This document shows, piece after piece, positions 1-9,474 of a stretch of DNA of 64,000 bases (position 1 is its first letter; each line of letters opens with the position of its first letter). The stretch is from Mycolicibacterium alvei. GTDB taxonomy: Bacteria > Actinomycetota > Actinomycetes > Mycobacteriales > Mycobacteriaceae. Below the pieces are notes generated by a model. The model was given only the letters and a program-made list of their open reading frames with translations. It was not told the DNA's origin and did no database searches. Where the stretch lies: assembly GCF_010727325.1 (NCBI RefSeq), contig NZ_AP022565.1:3782001-3846000 (forward strand), in the 5' to 3' direction. A program made the translations under genes and the position numbers.

Positions 1-29
1 GCGCCGGCGGCGCAGAACTGGTCGCTCAT
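1..29 (-). CDS. start of an unidentified gene, cut by the window edge
   Basis: Only nine codons are visible, beginning at a reverse-strand ATG at 29 and reading M-S-D-Q-F-C-A-A-G. The ATG shares bases with the TGA of the monooxygenase gene that precedes it (ATGA), the usual sign of translational coupling. It is therefore probably the next gene of the same operon. Nothing about its function can be seen. Confidence 0.5.
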
Positions 30-1540
30 GCCGACACTCCCGCCAGCGCGCGCCGACCGGTCCGGACGGCGGAGGAAGCGAACCGCAGATGCGGGTCGGT
101 CACCGGTCCTTTGCGCAGTGCCTTGACGTCGGACTCGTAGCTCATCGACATGGTCCAGGGGCCACCGTCGCCCTGCTTGGGCAGCAGGTGCAGGGCACGC
201 TGCACGTAGCCGGCCGAGAAGTCCAGCAGCGGACGGGCTTCCATGGCAGGCCCGGACACCTCGGGCGCCACCGTGTCGTACCCGTGGGTGTCCATGTGGG
301 TCAGCAGTCGGCAGAAGTGCTCGCACAGCAGGCCGATCTTCAGCGTCCAGGACGAGTTGGTGTAGCCGACGGCGAAGGCGAAGTTCGGCACGCCCGAGAG
401 CATCATGCCCTTGAACGCGAACGTGTCTGCGATGTCCACCGGTGAGCCGTCCACGCTGAGCGACACCCCGCCGAACATCTGCAGGTCCAAACCCGTTGCG
501 GTGACGATGATGTCGGTGTCCAGGTGCTTGCCGGACTCGAGCTGGATCCCGGACTCGGTGAATGTCGCGATGCGATCGGTCACCACTGATGCCTTGCCGG
601 TACCGAGGACCTTGAACAGGTCGCCGTCGGGGACCGCGCACAGTCGCTGATCCCACGGGTTGTAGTCGGGGTTGAAGTGCTCATCCACCGGGTAGCCCTC
701 GGGCAGATCCTTGGCGTTGAGATGACGGATCAGCTTCTTGGCCGCGGTGGGGAAGGTCTGGCAGAACGTGTAGACACCGCGCTGCTTGAGGATGTTCTTG
801 CGGCGCGATAGCGCGTAGCCGCGCTTGTCGCCGAGCACCTTCTTGGCGGTGTTGGCGAAGACGTCCTTGCTCGGCACCGACATGACGTAGGTGGGCGAGC
901 GCTGCAACATGGTGACGTGTGCGGCGGTGCCTGCCATGGCGGGGATCAGGGTCACCGCGGTGGCGCCGCTGCCGATGACGACGACCTTCTTGCCGGTGTA
1001 GTCCAGATCCTCGGGCCACTGCTGCGGGTGCACGATCTGGCCGGCGAAGCGGTCGCGGCCTTCGAACTCGGGTGTGAAACCGCGGTCGTAGCGGTAGTAG
1101 CCACCGGCCATGAAGATCCAGTTCGCGCTGAATTGCACCAGTTCCTGGGTTTCGCTGTTCTCCACGTCGACGGTCCAGCGCGCGTCGGCACTCGACCAGG
1201 CCGCGCCGAGCACCTTGTGGTGGAACCGGATCTTCTCGTCGATGCCGTTCTCCGAGGCGGTCTGGCGCAGGTAGGCCAGGATCTTGTCGGCGGTGGCGAT
1301 GGCGTGCTCGTCGCGCCACGGCTTGAACTCGTAGCCGAAGGTGTGCAGGTCGGAGTCCGACCGGATGCCCGGGTAGCGGAACAGGTCCCAGGTGCCGCCG
1401 GTGGCGCCGCGCGCCTCCAGGATGGCGTAGGTCCGGTCCGGGTGCGACTGCTGCAGGTAGTACGCGGCGCCGATGCCGGAGATGCCGGCCCCGACGATCA
1501 GGACGTCAACCTGCTGGACGTGGGTGGGGGTGCGCTCCAT
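26..1540 (-). CDS. flavin-containing (Baeyer-Villiger type) monooxygenase, EthA/MymA-like
   Basis: 504 residues. The protein has an FAD-binding GxGxxG at residues 17-22, the BVMO fingerprint FxGxxxHxxxWP at 165-176 and a second, NADPH-binding GxGxxA at about 190-195. Many stretches resemble mycobacterial EthA as I remember it, such as the GGTWDLFRYPGIRSDSD region and the GMMLSG block near the C-terminus. Such enzymes insert one oxygen atom into ketones or thio-compounds using NADPH and O2, and EthA activates ethionamide. The ATG at 1540 was chosen because GAGGAG lies five bases upstream; the frame stays open further 5' but without motifs. It is divergent from the DUF1254 lipoprotein gene and coupled by ATGA to the next gene. 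MymA-type paralogues are equally possible, so no symbol is given. Confidence 0.88.
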   Translation of the reverse strand: MERTPTHVQQVDVLIVGAGISGIGAAYYLQQSHPDRTYAILEARGATGGTWDLFRYPGIRSDSDLHTFGYEFKPWRDEHAIATADKILAYLRQTASENGIDEKIRFHHKVLGAAWSSADARWTVDVENSETQELVQFSANWIFMAGGYYRYDRGFTPEFEGRDRFAGQIVHPQQWPEDLDYTGKKVVVIGSGATAVTLIPAMAGTAAHVTMLQRSPTYVMSVPSKDVFANTAKKVLGDKRGYALSRRKNILKQRGVYTFCQTFPTAAKKLIRHLNAKDLPEGYPVDEHFNPDYNPWDQRLCAVPDGDLFKVLGTGKASVVTDRIATFTESGIQLESGKHLDTDIIVTATGLDLQMFGGVSLSVDGSPVDIADTFAFKGMMLSGVPNFAFAVGYTNSSWTLKIGLLCEHFCRLLTHMDTHGYDTVAPEVSGPAMEARPLLDFSAGYVQRALHLLPKQGDGGPWTMSMSYESDVKALRKGPVTDPHLRFASSAVRTGRRALAGVSA

Positions 1541-1718
1541 GGCTACTCCTCGGTGGTGGGGCGAAGTCGATGGGTTAATCGTCGCGTCCGGGAGCATCGG
1601 ACCAATAGGGCAATCCACAACAAAATGGGTGATATGCAGTGCATAGTGCACCAGGCCGCTACATTGATTCCATGCCACGACAGGATGGCGCCGCCATCTC
1701 CAGGAGAGGTAGAAGCGG

Positions 1719-3137
1719 TTGAGATTGCTCGGGATCATGCTGATCGGATTGCTACTCGCCGCCTGCACATCCGAGGACGCCGGCGAACCTCCGACCCCCA
1801 CGACGACCCACGCGGCTCCCACCGCCGATCTCAGGTCGACGGTCAAGGAGGCCTATGTCTACGGCTTTCCGATGGTGGACAACTACCGCGTCATGCACGC
1901 GTACTTCGTTGACAAGGACAACCCGGAGTACAAAGGCGACTGGAACCAGATCCACAACATCGCGCGGGTGTACACCCCTTCAGACACGGCGGTGCAGACA
2001 CCCAACTCCGACACCCCGTACTCCTGGCTGGGCGTGGATCTGCGCAACGAACCGCTGGTGCTGACGGTCCCGCCGGTCGAGGACAGCCGCTACCTCTCGC
2101 TGCAGTTCATCGACCTCTACACCACGAACTTCGCCTACGTCGGCACCCGCACCACCGGTAACGCCGGCGGGAAGTACCTGCTGGCCGGCCCGAACTGGCA
2201 GGGCGAGAAGCCCGCCGGGGTCGACGAGGTGTTGCGCTCGGACACCGAGTTGGGGTTGGTGCTCTACCGCACCCAGTTGTTCGACCCGGCGGACATCGAC
2301 AACGTCAAGAAGATCCAGGCGGGTTTCGGGATCGAACCGTTGTCGGGGTTCCAGGACCAGCCGGCACCGCCGGCCGCCCCGGTCATCGACTTCCCGGCCC
2401 CGCTGTCGGCCGCAGACCAGCGCACCTCGCCGGAGTTCTTCGACATGCTGAACTTTGCCCTGCAGTTTGCGCCGATGCTACCGGACGAACAGGAGATGCG
2501 GGACCGATTCGCCTCGGTCGGCATCGAAGCCGGCAAGAAGTTCGACTTCGCCACCCGGAGCGCGGAGGACCAGCAGGCGATCCGGGACGGCATGGCCGAT
2601 GCCCTCGCAGAGTTTGATGCCTTCAAGAAGAACCAGGTCGACACCGGCAAGGTGGGCTCCGCCCAGTTCTTCGGTACCCGAGCCGATCTGAACGGCAACT
2701 ACCTGTACCGGATGGCCGGGGCGGTCCTGGGCATCTACGGCAACACCGCGGCCGAGGCGCTCTACCCCGCGGCCTTCTTCGATTCCACCGGGGCACCCCT
2801 TGACGGCAGCAATCGCTACACCTACCGGTTCGCTCCGGGACAGCTGCCGCCGGTCGATGCGTTCTGGTCGTTGACCATGTACAACGTGCCGCAAAACCTG
2901 CTCGTGGCCAATCCGATCGACCGGTACCTGATCAACTCCTCGATGCTTCCCAACCTGGTCAAAGATCCCGACGGCGGTGTGACGCTGTACCTCCAGCGCG
3001 AGTCTCCCGGCGCGGAGAAGGAAGCCAATTGGCTGCCCGCACCGGAGGGCCCGTTCGTGGCCGTCCTGCGGATGTATCTGCCCAGACCGGAGGCCCTGGA
3101 CGGCCAGTGGCAGCCGCCGAAGCCACAGAAGGTGTAG
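1719..3137 (+). CDS. DUF1254/DUF1214 domain lipoprotein
   Basis: 472 residues starting at TTG, with AGGAGAGG about nine bases upstream. The N-terminus is a lipoprotein signal: a short hydrophobic stretch ending in L-A-A-C, with the lipidated Cys near residue 16. A DUF1254 region follows (about 40-170, with the PNSDTPYSW motif). The C-terminal third has DUF1214 features, including the FWSLTMYN motif typical of the C-terminal jelly-roll part. The family is widespread in actinobacteria and proteobacteria and has no firmly assigned activity. The gene stands alone, divergent from the monooxygenase, and the 178 bp between them must hold both promoters. The protein should be anchored outside the cytoplasmic membrane. 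Confidence 0.85.
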   Translation: MRLLGIMLIGLLLAACTSEDAGEPPTPTTTHAAPTADLRSTVKEAYVYGFPMVDNYRVMHAYFVDKDNPEYKGDWNQIHNIARVYTPSDTAVQTPNSDTPYSWLGVDLRNEPLVLTVPPVEDSRYLSLQFIDLYTTNFAYVGTRTTGNAGGKYLLAGPNWQGEKPAGVDEVLRSDTELGLVLYRTQLFDPADIDNVKKIQAGFGIEPLSGFQDQPAPPAAPVIDFPAPLSAADQRTSPEFFDMLNFALQFAPMLPDEQEMRDRFASVGIEAGKKFDFATRSAEDQQAIRDGMADALAEFDAFKKNQVDTGKVGSAQFFGTRADLNGNYLYRMAGAVLGIYGNTAAEALYPAAFFDSTGAPLDGSNRYTYRFAPGQLPPVDAFWSLTMYNVPQNLLVANPIDRYLINSSMLPNLVKDPDGGVTLYLQRESPGAEKEANWLPAPEGPFVAVLRMYLPRPEALDGQWQPPKPQKV

Positions 3138-3300
3138 GAACCTCCCTCGATCTGCTACGGTGTCGGCTTCCGTGTCAGACCACTCAGTCCCACGGGTTGG
3201 ACAAGGCCGATGCCGCTTCCGTAACCTTTTCGTGATCTAAGGCACGTGGACAGGCAGTTCGACTGGGACGATGCCGACAGCAGTCAAAGGATGCGCAGTC

Positions 3301-4278
3301 GTGAAGTTTCAGTCCCCGTTTGTGCCGAAATCTGTTGCCTACAAGCCGGTGGTCGGTGTGATCGTCGGATTCGCGGCGCTCAGTGTGGTGTGGGGCGGCG
3401 CGGCGTACGCCGAAACTGACCAGGACCGGGTGGCAAACGTCAACGAGATGGCGCGCCAGGCCGAACAGTTGTCGGAGACCATCCTCAACGCGCAGCCGGA
3501 TCTCGACAAGAAGCGGAAGCTGCTCAGCGCGGCGGACCAGAAGTACACCGACGATCTGGCCGCCCTCGATGCGACCAGTGCGCAGCTGGCCACCTACCAG
3601 CGTACCGCCGACAAGATGGTCGCCGCGGTGTACATGGGCGGGCGAACTGACGGCTTCAGCGCCATGCTGACCGCCGGCTCGCCGACCAGCATGATCGACA
3701 AGCTGGTCGTTCAGCGGGCGATGGGCACCCAGATTTCCGGGCAGATGCAGAGTTTGCGCCGGGTCAACCAGGAGGCGCAGGACATCGAGGCGGCCTCGGC
3801 AAAGTCGGCAGCCGACGCCAAGTCGGCCGTCGACGCTGCGGTGGCCCTGCGAGCCGACCTGCAGAACCAGCAGACCCAACTGCGGGCAAAGTTGGCCGCG
3901 GTCAACGCGAGCTATGCCATGCTTCCCCCTGCGCAGCAGGCGATGGTGACCCCTCCATCGGCGAAGGCCGTGGCGGCGGTGGGCCCGGTCGGGCCCATCC
4001 CCACGGTCGGGATGGGCGGTCTGGTCCCCAAGTCGAGGGTGATCCTGGACTACATCCAGGCCACCTACCCCGGTGTGAAGTCGATCGGCGGCGTGCGTGC
4101 GGACTCGCTTCCGGATCACCCGAGCGGGCGGGCCCTGGACATCATGATCGGCTCAGACATGGCGCTGGGCGATGCCATCAACGCCGACCTCAAGAGTCAG
4201 GCGGCACGCTTCGGTATCGATTACACGATGTGGCGGGTGGCAGCTCACTTCGACCACGTCCACGTCACGGTCTCCTGA
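3301..4278 (+). CDS. exported coiled-coil protein with a C-terminal peptidase-like domain
   Basis: 325 residues from GTG at 3301, which has AAAGGA about nine bases upstream; an ATG at 3271 has no good Shine-Dalgarno sequence. A signal peptide ends at A-Y-A near residue 37. Residues about 40-210 are Ala/Gln-rich helical coiled coil like the N-terminal part of RipA/PcsB-type hydrolases. After a Pro/Val linker, residues about 240-325 look like the ARB-07466-like/M15-type domain common in mycobacterial cell-wall proteins, with SGRALDIM and a terminal HFDHVHV motif that could supply zinc ligands. A role in peptidoglycan remodelling is an inference. It lies tail to tail with the lppW-like gene, 29 bp apart. 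Confidence 0.75.
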   Translation: MKFQSPFVPKSVAYKPVVGVIVGFAALSVVWGGAAYAETDQDRVANVNEMARQAEQLSETILNAQPDLDKKRKLLSAADQKYTDDLAALDATSAQLATYQRTADKMVAAVYMGGRTDGFSAMLTAGSPTSMIDKLVVQRAMGTQISGQMQSLRRVNQEAQDIEAASAKSAADAKSAVDAAVALRADLQNQQTQLRAKLAAVNASYAMLPPAQQAMVTPPSAKAVAAVGPVGPIPTVGMGGLVPKSRVILDYIQATYPGVKSIGGVRADSLPDHPSGRALDIMIGSDMALGDAINADLKSQAARFGIDYTMWRVAAHFDHVHVTVS

Positions 4279-4307
4279 GACCCGAGCAGTTCGCGGCTTT
4301 CGATCGC

Positions 4308-5198
4308 CTAGATCCGTCCGCCGGGGAACATCGTCTTGACGGCTTCGGTGAGGGTGTTGCGCGCGTCGGCGGCGTCGCCGGGTTCCAGGGAGCTGATAGC
4401 CAGCACATAGCGGCGTTCGGGCCCGATCGCTCCGGTGGAGACGTGTAACTGATTGGCGCCGTTCCAGCAGCAGAACCATCCCTGCTTGACCGCGACCGGC
4501 TCGGCGTAGAGCCCGTCCGGGATGCCGAAGCGCTGAGGGTATCCGTCGGTTCCCGTCGGTGTGGATTGTGCGAGGGCGGTCATGATCACGTTGACCTGTT
4601 CAGGCGGCAGGCCGCCACTGCCGTCCAACAGCTTGTCGTAATAGCGGACCAGGTCGGTTGCGGTGCTCTGCGTGACGTCCCAGTGCCCGTTGTAGGGCGC
4701 GGTGGTGCCGGACAACCCGTACCGGGCCACGATGCGCGAGATGACAGCGTTGCCTCCGCTGCGATCCCAGAACGTCTGGGCTGCGCCGTCATCGGAGGAG
4801 CTCAGCATGATGTCGAGCGACTTGTGGTCGGCAGCAGTCAGTTTCGTCTCGCCTTTCGATTCCTGCAGCAGCAGGTCATCGGCGATGAACAGCTTGACCA
4901 CCGAGGCGATCGGGAAGGGTTGGTTGGCGCCGTTGGAGACGATCTGGCCGGTATCGCGGTCCAGCACCACGATCTCGAGATCAGCTCCGGACTTGGCCGC
5001 ATCGGCGGTGGCTTGACGCGTCCGGGCATCGAGTCCGTCGAATGACGCCTGCGGGGCCTGCGGGGCGATGACGGGTGCCTGGGCGATGTTCTCGACCGGG
5101 GGAATGCCCGAGGCCTGTGCCCCACAACCGTTGACGAGCATCGCCACAGTGACGAATGCGACGCCAGTCAGCACCGGTTCGGCCAGCCGCCTCCGCAT
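4308..5198 (-). CDS. lppW: LppW-like lipoprotein, class A beta-lactamase/DD-peptidase fold
   Basis: 296 residues. The signal peptide ends in V-N-G-C, giving a lipidated Cys25. The penicillin-recognising fold shows as S-V-V-K at 99-102 (SxxK nucleophile and lysine), S-S-D at about 134-136 in the SxN position, and K-Q-G at 238-240 in place of KTG. The whole protein resembles M. tuberculosis LppW (Rv2905) as I remember it, including the segment after the KQG motif and the C-terminal MFPGGRI. Having KQG rather than KTG and no clear Glu166 equivalent suggests a peptidase or inactive homologue rather than a true beta-lactamase. The start is set by GGAGGAG just upstream of ATG at 5198. Confidence 0.82.
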   Translation of the reverse strand: MRRRLAEPVLTGVAFVTVAMLVNGCGAQASGIPPVENIAQAPVIAPQAPQASFDGLDARTRQATADAAKSGADLEIVVLDRDTGQIVSNGANQPFPIASVVKLFIADDLLLQESKGETKLTAADHKSLDIMLSSSDDGAAQTFWDRSGGNAVISRIVARYGLSGTTAPYNGHWDVTQSTATDLVRYYDKLLDGSGGLPPEQVNVIMTALAQSTPTGTDGYPQRFGIPDGLYAEPVAVKQGWFCCWNGANQLHVSTGAIGPERRYVLAISSLEPGDAADARNTLTEAVKTMFPGGRI

Positions 5199-5321
5199 AT
5201 AACTCCTCCAAATGATCCATAGCCAGGGCAGCTGGGATGGACTCTGCGCCCGCCGGTTGTCCCAAGCCTAACCGGCCCCCCGGACGATCTGGGAGTCGAC
5301 TGCCGGCGGCGGCACCGACGT

Positions 5322-6209
5322 CTAGCTGGGTGCTACGTGGGTGTTCAAGAATTGGATCTGGTCGGCGATGATGCGTTCGAAGGCGTCCCCGACGTAGATG
5401 TCGAAATGGCCTTCGGGATAGAGCTTGATCTCCCCGCGGGGGGCCTTGCGGGCGTGGCGCAAGGCCGCCTTCGCAGGGGCGACGCTGTCGCTTTCGCAGA
5501 TGCAGAACAGAATCGGGCAGGCCACTTGGGCGGCTTTGCGGCCGGGAATGTAGAAGGTGATGCCCAACGCGATCCGGGCCGCGACCTCGTTACTGAACGG
5601 CGCTGTCGCGGGCACGAGTGCCAGGTAGCCGGGCTCGGCATCGGGGGCGGACATCAGCGCGGTCGATCCTGGGGGGCCCGCGGTGGCAACCATCACCGGG
5701 GCCTGACCGAATCTGGCGCCGATCGCGTCCCGCAACGCCAGAGCGGTGACCTTTGCCGAGGCCAACGGCGGCATCGCGAGCACCGAGGCCGGCCCGTCGG
5801 TGAACGGGCACTGGGAGACAACAGCGGTGATATTGCCGTCGCGGGCTGCGGCGGCAATGACGTGACCGCCTCCAAATGAACTGCCCCACAACACTACCCG
5901 GCTGGAATCCACTTCCTTCAGCGACCGGGCATAGGCGATCGCAGCCGCCCAATCGTCGAGCTGACGGCCGATATCGAGAAGTTGGCGAGGCTGTCCGTCG
6001 CTGTCGCCGAAGTGCCGGTAGTCAAAAACCAGGCAGGCATAGCCGGCGGCGCAGAAGCGCTCGGCGTAGGCGTCCAGACGCATGCCGCGCACCGCGCCGA
6101 GACCGTGCGCCATCACGATCACCGGTGCCGGGCCGCCCGCGGGTAGATACAACCAGCCACTGCACTCGACACCCCCAGACGGGAATCGCACATCAAGTCG
6201 CTCGGTCAT
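5322..6209 (-). CDS. alpha/beta hydrolase
   Basis: 295 residues from ATG at 6209, preceded by GGGAGG. It shows the serine-hydrolase fold: an oxyanion-hole region around MAHGLG (about 33-38), nucleophile elbow G-S-S-F-G-G at 109-114 with Ser111, an acid in the ESDSVAP segment and the catalytic His in PEGHFDIY near the C-terminus. The substrate is unknown; the fold is used by esterases and peptidases. It is monocistronic as far as can be seen. The 234 bp between it and the acyl-CoA synthetase gene holds no convincing gene, only a weak inverted repeat GCTAA-N9-TTAGC at 6268-6286 upstream of this start. Confidence 0.82.
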   Translation of the reverse strand: MTERLDVRFPSGGVECSGWLYLPAGGPAPVIVMAHGLGAVRGMRLDAYAERFCAAGYACLVFDYRHFGDSDGQPRQLLDIGRQLDDWAAAIAYARSLKEVDSSRVVLWGSSFGGGHVIAAAARDGNITAVVSQCPFTDGPASVLAMPPLASAKVTALALRDAIGARFGQAPVMVATAGPPGSTALMSAPDAEPGYLALVPATAPFSNEVAARIALGITFYIPGRKAAQVACPILFCICESDSVAPAKAALRHARKAPRGEIKLYPEGHFDIYVGDAFERIIADQIQFLNTHVAPS

Positions 6210-6443
6210 GGGTGTTGCCTCCCTCAGGTTCGCCCGGGCGCGGGAACCGACACCCGGGATCATATGGGCTAAGGAACAAAGTTAGCTTGCTCGCGTGGCC
6301 CTGCGTCAGCGGGCGGACCGACTCCGCGCCAACGACACTCAAGCGCGTGAATTGGTTGCCACCGTGGTTCAGGTGCTCAGCACCGGCTTTCTCCGCAGAT
6401 CGCGCGGACGCGAGGTCCGCCATCGGTCAGCCCGGGCCGGGAA

Positions 6444-8531
6444 CTACACCTCGCCCGGCCAGCCCGTCTCCAGCTGAGACTGGCTCTCGATCAGTTGACG
6501 TTTCAATACCTTTCCCGTGGCGGTGCGGGGAAGCTGGCCGACGAATGTGACGTCACGTGGAATCGAGAAGCGGCTCAGGCGGTTTCGGATGTAGTTCTTG
6601 ACCATGTCCTGGTCCAGCGAGGCCCCGTCGGCAACGACGACGAACGCGGCGAGACGTTGGCCGAACACCGGATCGGGAACGCCGATCACCGCCACTTCGG
6701 AGATCTGCGGTAGCAGCGAGAGTGCTTCTTCGACGGGCCGCGGGAAAACGTTCTCGCCGCCGGAGATGATCATCTCGTCGTCGCGTCCGGCGACGAAGAG
6801 GCGCCCGCCGGCGTCGAGGTAGCCGACGTCGCCGGTGTCCATCAGTCGGTCTTTGACGGCGGGCGATGCGGCGTTGGTGTAGCCGTCGAACAGCATGTCG
6901 TTCCCCACGAAGATGCGGCCGACAGCGCCGACGGGTACGGGGTCACCCGCTTGATCGAGGATGGCGACGCGGGTACCCAGCGGTGGTCGACCTGCGGTTG
7001 TCGGGGCAGCTCGCAGGTCGGTCGGATCGGCGATCGTTGCCCATGACACTTCGGTCGAGCCGTAGAAGTTGTACAGGATGTCGCCGAAGGTATCCATGAA
7101 CTTGATGGCGGAGGCTCCGGGGATCGGTGACCCACTGCTGGCGACCACTCTCAGCGACGACGTGTCGTATCGATTGGTCACCGTGGCCGGCAACTCGAGT
7201 ATGCGTTGCAGCATGACGGGGACGGCGATCAAGACGGTACAGCGGTGCTGCGCAATGGTTTTCAGACATTCTTCGGCGTCGAACCGTTCCATCAGCACTA
7301 CCGTCGCCCGCAGCGGGGCACTCACCTGGAGCGCGGCCAGGCCCCACGAGTGAAACAGGGGTGCGGCCACCAACATCACCTCGTCGTGACGCAGCGGCAT
7401 CCGCGACAACATCGCGGCGATCGTGCCGAAGCCTTGTGGTGTGGGCCGGCGCGCACCCTTCGGTGTGCCGGTCGTGCCCGAGGTGAGCACCACCAGCTTG
7501 CCCGGCTGCTTCGGCGGTGTCAGCGGCCCGTTGTCGGTGCCGGCCGCGATCAAATCGTCGATCGAACGCCGCTGCGGTACAGCCGGAGCGGGGCGCGTCG
7601 CGATGCGTGGAATTTCGGCCGGTAGATAACGCACCTGCTGCTCGAATTCGTCATCGACGAAGATGGCGTCGACCGCGTGGCGGCGGACGATCTCTTCGAT
7701 CGGGTGCGCGGCCAGGCCGGTGTTGAGCAGCACCAGGTCGGCACCCAGCTTGCTGGCCGCCACCATGCACTCCACCATCGCCGAATGGTTGCGGGCGAGG
7801 AGCGCGAGCTTGCTGTTTGCGGTGAAGCCGACGGTGGTGAGGCCGGAGGCGATGCGGGTGGTGCGCTCAGCGACATCGGCGTACGTCGACTGTCCGAGGT
7901 TGTCGATCACCGCGATGTTGCGGGGCGATCGCACGGCGGCGGCGGTCAGGCCGCCGGCCAGGGTGAACCCCCACTTGGCCAGGGAGTTGAGTTGTCGCAG
8001 CGCGCGATCCGGCCGGGATGCCCGCACGACACCGCTGACCACCATCGTCTTGGCGACGCTGAGTTGCAGTGAACGCATGTCGCCCGTGTTCACCAGTAGC
8101 GACGATTGCTTGCCGGCTAAATAGTCCGCAATTCGCTGCAGGCCGTCTCGGACCCAGTTCTCGACGGTGCTGTCGTCGATCTTGGCCAGGTCAGGGTGGA
8201 GTCGGCCGACCGAGAACGCGGTCACGGCGATCCGGGTGTCGTTCGCCCCCGGGTTCAGCCGAATCGACACGCAACTGTCGGGCATGTGGGCGGCGCTGAG
8301 CAACATTTCTCTACCCGCTCGGCGAACCGTCAGGTGCAGCTGGTGAACCACGACAGTGCCCCGGGGAGTGCAGAACCGGACCTCGAACTGCTGCGCGTGG
8401 TCGGAGATCTGCTCACACGACCCGAGTCCGCGAAAAAACCGCGGATAACGGTCGGGTGACTGCAGGATCTCCCAGATATCCGGACATGGGTGATCCAGCC
8501 TCGTGTCGAAATCGATCACGTCACGTACCAC
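6444..8531 (-). CDS. acyl-CoA synthetase (FadD-type) with a fused N-terminal SRPBCC domain
   Basis: 695 residues from GTG at 8531 (AGGA eight bases upstream). Residues about 1-150 look like a START/SRPBCC lipid-binding domain (opening VIDFDTRLDHPCPDIWEIL, then alternating beta strands). From about residue 175 a complete AMP-forming ligase follows: phosphate loop LTSGTTGTPKGA, YGSTE motif, TGDVGYLD and the C-terminal TGKVLKR lysine motif. FadD enzymes activate fatty acids as acyl-AMP and then acyl-CoA. The fusion could present a bound lipid directly to the ligase, which is inference. Ordinary FadD proteins are about 500-550 residues, so about 150 are extra. The reading frame stays open further upstream to 8639, but that part has no recognisable domain. 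Confidence 0.85.
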   Translation of the reverse strand: MVRDVIDFDTRLDHPCPDIWEILQSPDRYPRFFRGLGSCEQISDHAQQFEVRFCTPRGTVVVHQLHLTVRRAGREMLLSAAHMPDSCVSIRLNPGANDTRIAVTAFSVGRLHPDLAKIDDSTVENWVRDGLQRIADYLAGKQSSLLVNTGDMRSLQLSVAKTMVVSGVVRASRPDRALRQLNSLAKWGFTLAGGLTAAAVRSPRNIAVIDNLGQSTYADVAERTTRIASGLTTVGFTANSKLALLARNHSAMVECMVAASKLGADLVLLNTGLAAHPIEEIVRRHAVDAIFVDDEFEQQVRYLPAEIPRIATRPAPAVPQRRSIDDLIAAGTDNGPLTPPKQPGKLVVLTSGTTGTPKGARRPTPQGFGTIAAMLSRMPLRHDEVMLVAAPLFHSWGLAALQVSAPLRATVVLMERFDAEECLKTIAQHRCTVLIAVPVMLQRILELPATVTNRYDTSSLRVVASSGSPIPGASAIKFMDTFGDILYNFYGSTEVSWATIADPTDLRAAPTTAGRPPLGTRVAILDQAGDPVPVGAVGRIFVGNDMLFDGYTNAASPAVKDRLMDTGDVGYLDAGGRLFVAGRDDEMIISGGENVFPRPVEEALSLLPQISEVAVIGVPDPVFGQRLAAFVVVADGASLDQDMVKNYIRNRLSRFSIPRDVTFVGQLPRTATGKVLKRQLIESQSQLETGWPGEV

Positions 8532-8672
8532 GGTGGTCCTGCCAGTCGATCGTCTGTTCGCTCGGCTACCAACTGAGTGACCATATTGTGGTGCATCCGG
8601 CCCCGGTGCGGAGCAGTTCTGGCCCCAACCGTTTGACACTCACCCAAAGCGACAGGGGATAGGCTTCCTCTC

Positions 8673-9452
8673 GTGACGCCCACCGCTTCACGGCGTGAAC
8701 TCCTCAGGTATGCCGCTGTGCTCGCCCCTGCGCTGGCCGTCCCGGGTGTGTTGGCGGCATCAGCCGGCACCCCCACGGCCTCCGCCGAGGGTCTGCAACT
8801 CGTCGATTTCACCCACCTGCTCGTCCAGCCCGAACAGATCAAGTCCGCGGGGTTCGGTGGAGCGCTGGTGTACGTATCCGAATTGCGGCCCGGCGCCACG
8901 TTCGATTTCAAACCTGTCACCCGCGACTACGCGGACCGACTCCGTGCCGCCGGGTTGCAGGTAGTCAGCTGCTACCAGTTCGGTAAGCCCGGGTGGCCGA
9001 CGCCGTCGGACTTCACCCGCGGCTACGACGGCGGCGTGGCGGATGCCCAGACGGCGTTGGGGCTTCATACCGCGGCCGGCGGTCCGGCATCCGCGCCCAT
9101 CTTCTTCAGCGTCGATGAGGATATCGACGCCGCAACCTGGAAAAGCCTGGCGGTCCAATGGTTTCGGGGGATCAACTCGGTCCTGGGGGTAGCCCGCACC
9201 GGAATCTACGGCGGCCGCCGTCAATGTGGCTGGGCGATCGCCGACGGTGTGGTCGGCGCCTCCAGCACGCCCGGCCACCGGTGGGCCTGGCAGACGAAGG
9301 CATGGTCGAGGGGTGAGCGTGAACCGGCGGCCGTGCTATTCCAACGGGAAGTCGTGACCGCGTCCGACCCGGGTTTCGTGATCGACGGTATTCATGTAGA
9401 CGTGAACGACGTTCTCGCAGCCGATTACGGCCAATGGGATCTCGCCCGATAA
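8673..9452 (+). CDS. Tat-exported DUF1906 (glycoside hydrolase-like) protein, Rv2525c family
   Basis: 259 residues from GTG at 8673. The N-terminus is a twin-arginine signal (S-R-R-E-L-L followed by an Ala/Leu-rich stretch and A-S-A cleavage site). The mature part has the DUF1906 pattern seen in M. tuberculosis Rv2525c: an opening Asp-containing strand, VVSCYQFGK, an AGG-x-A-PIFFSVD strand, TGIYGG, and a final DVNDVL motif. Rv2525c is Tat-exported and thought to act at the cell wall with a TIM-barrel fold. The intact gene carries no peptidoglycan-binding module, yet such a module lies as a remnant 1.5 kb downstream (10947-11171). It is followed after 22 bp by the SCO6745-like gene. Confidence 0.82.
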   Translation: MTPTASRRELLRYAAVLAPALAVPGVLAASAGTPTASAEGLQLVDFTHLLVQPEQIKSAGFGGALVYVSELRPGATFDFKPVTRDYADRLRAAGLQVVSCYQFGKPGWPTPSDFTRGYDGGVADAQTALGLHTAAGGPASAPIFFSVDEDIDAATWKSLAVQWFRGINSVLGVARTGIYGGRRQCGWAIADGVVGASSTPGHRWAWQTKAWSRGEREPAAVLFQREVVTASDPGFVIDGIHVDVNDVLAADYGQWDLAR

Positions 9453-9474
9453 TGCACCTGGAGGAATCACTGTC

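Noticed and set aside
1635..1650. Three TGCA words in a near-palindrome upstream of the monooxygenase
   Set aside because: TGCA is self-complementary and the spacing is irregular; not strong enough to call an operator.
1541..1846. N-terminal extension of the monooxygenase frame
   Set aside because: It lacks a ribosome binding site, overlaps the divergent lipoprotein gene, and the family start agrees with 1540.
6268..6286. Inverted repeat GCTAA-N9-TTAGC upstream of the alpha/beta hydrolase
   Set aside because: Five-base arms with a long spacer are expected by chance; only mentioned in the gene entry.
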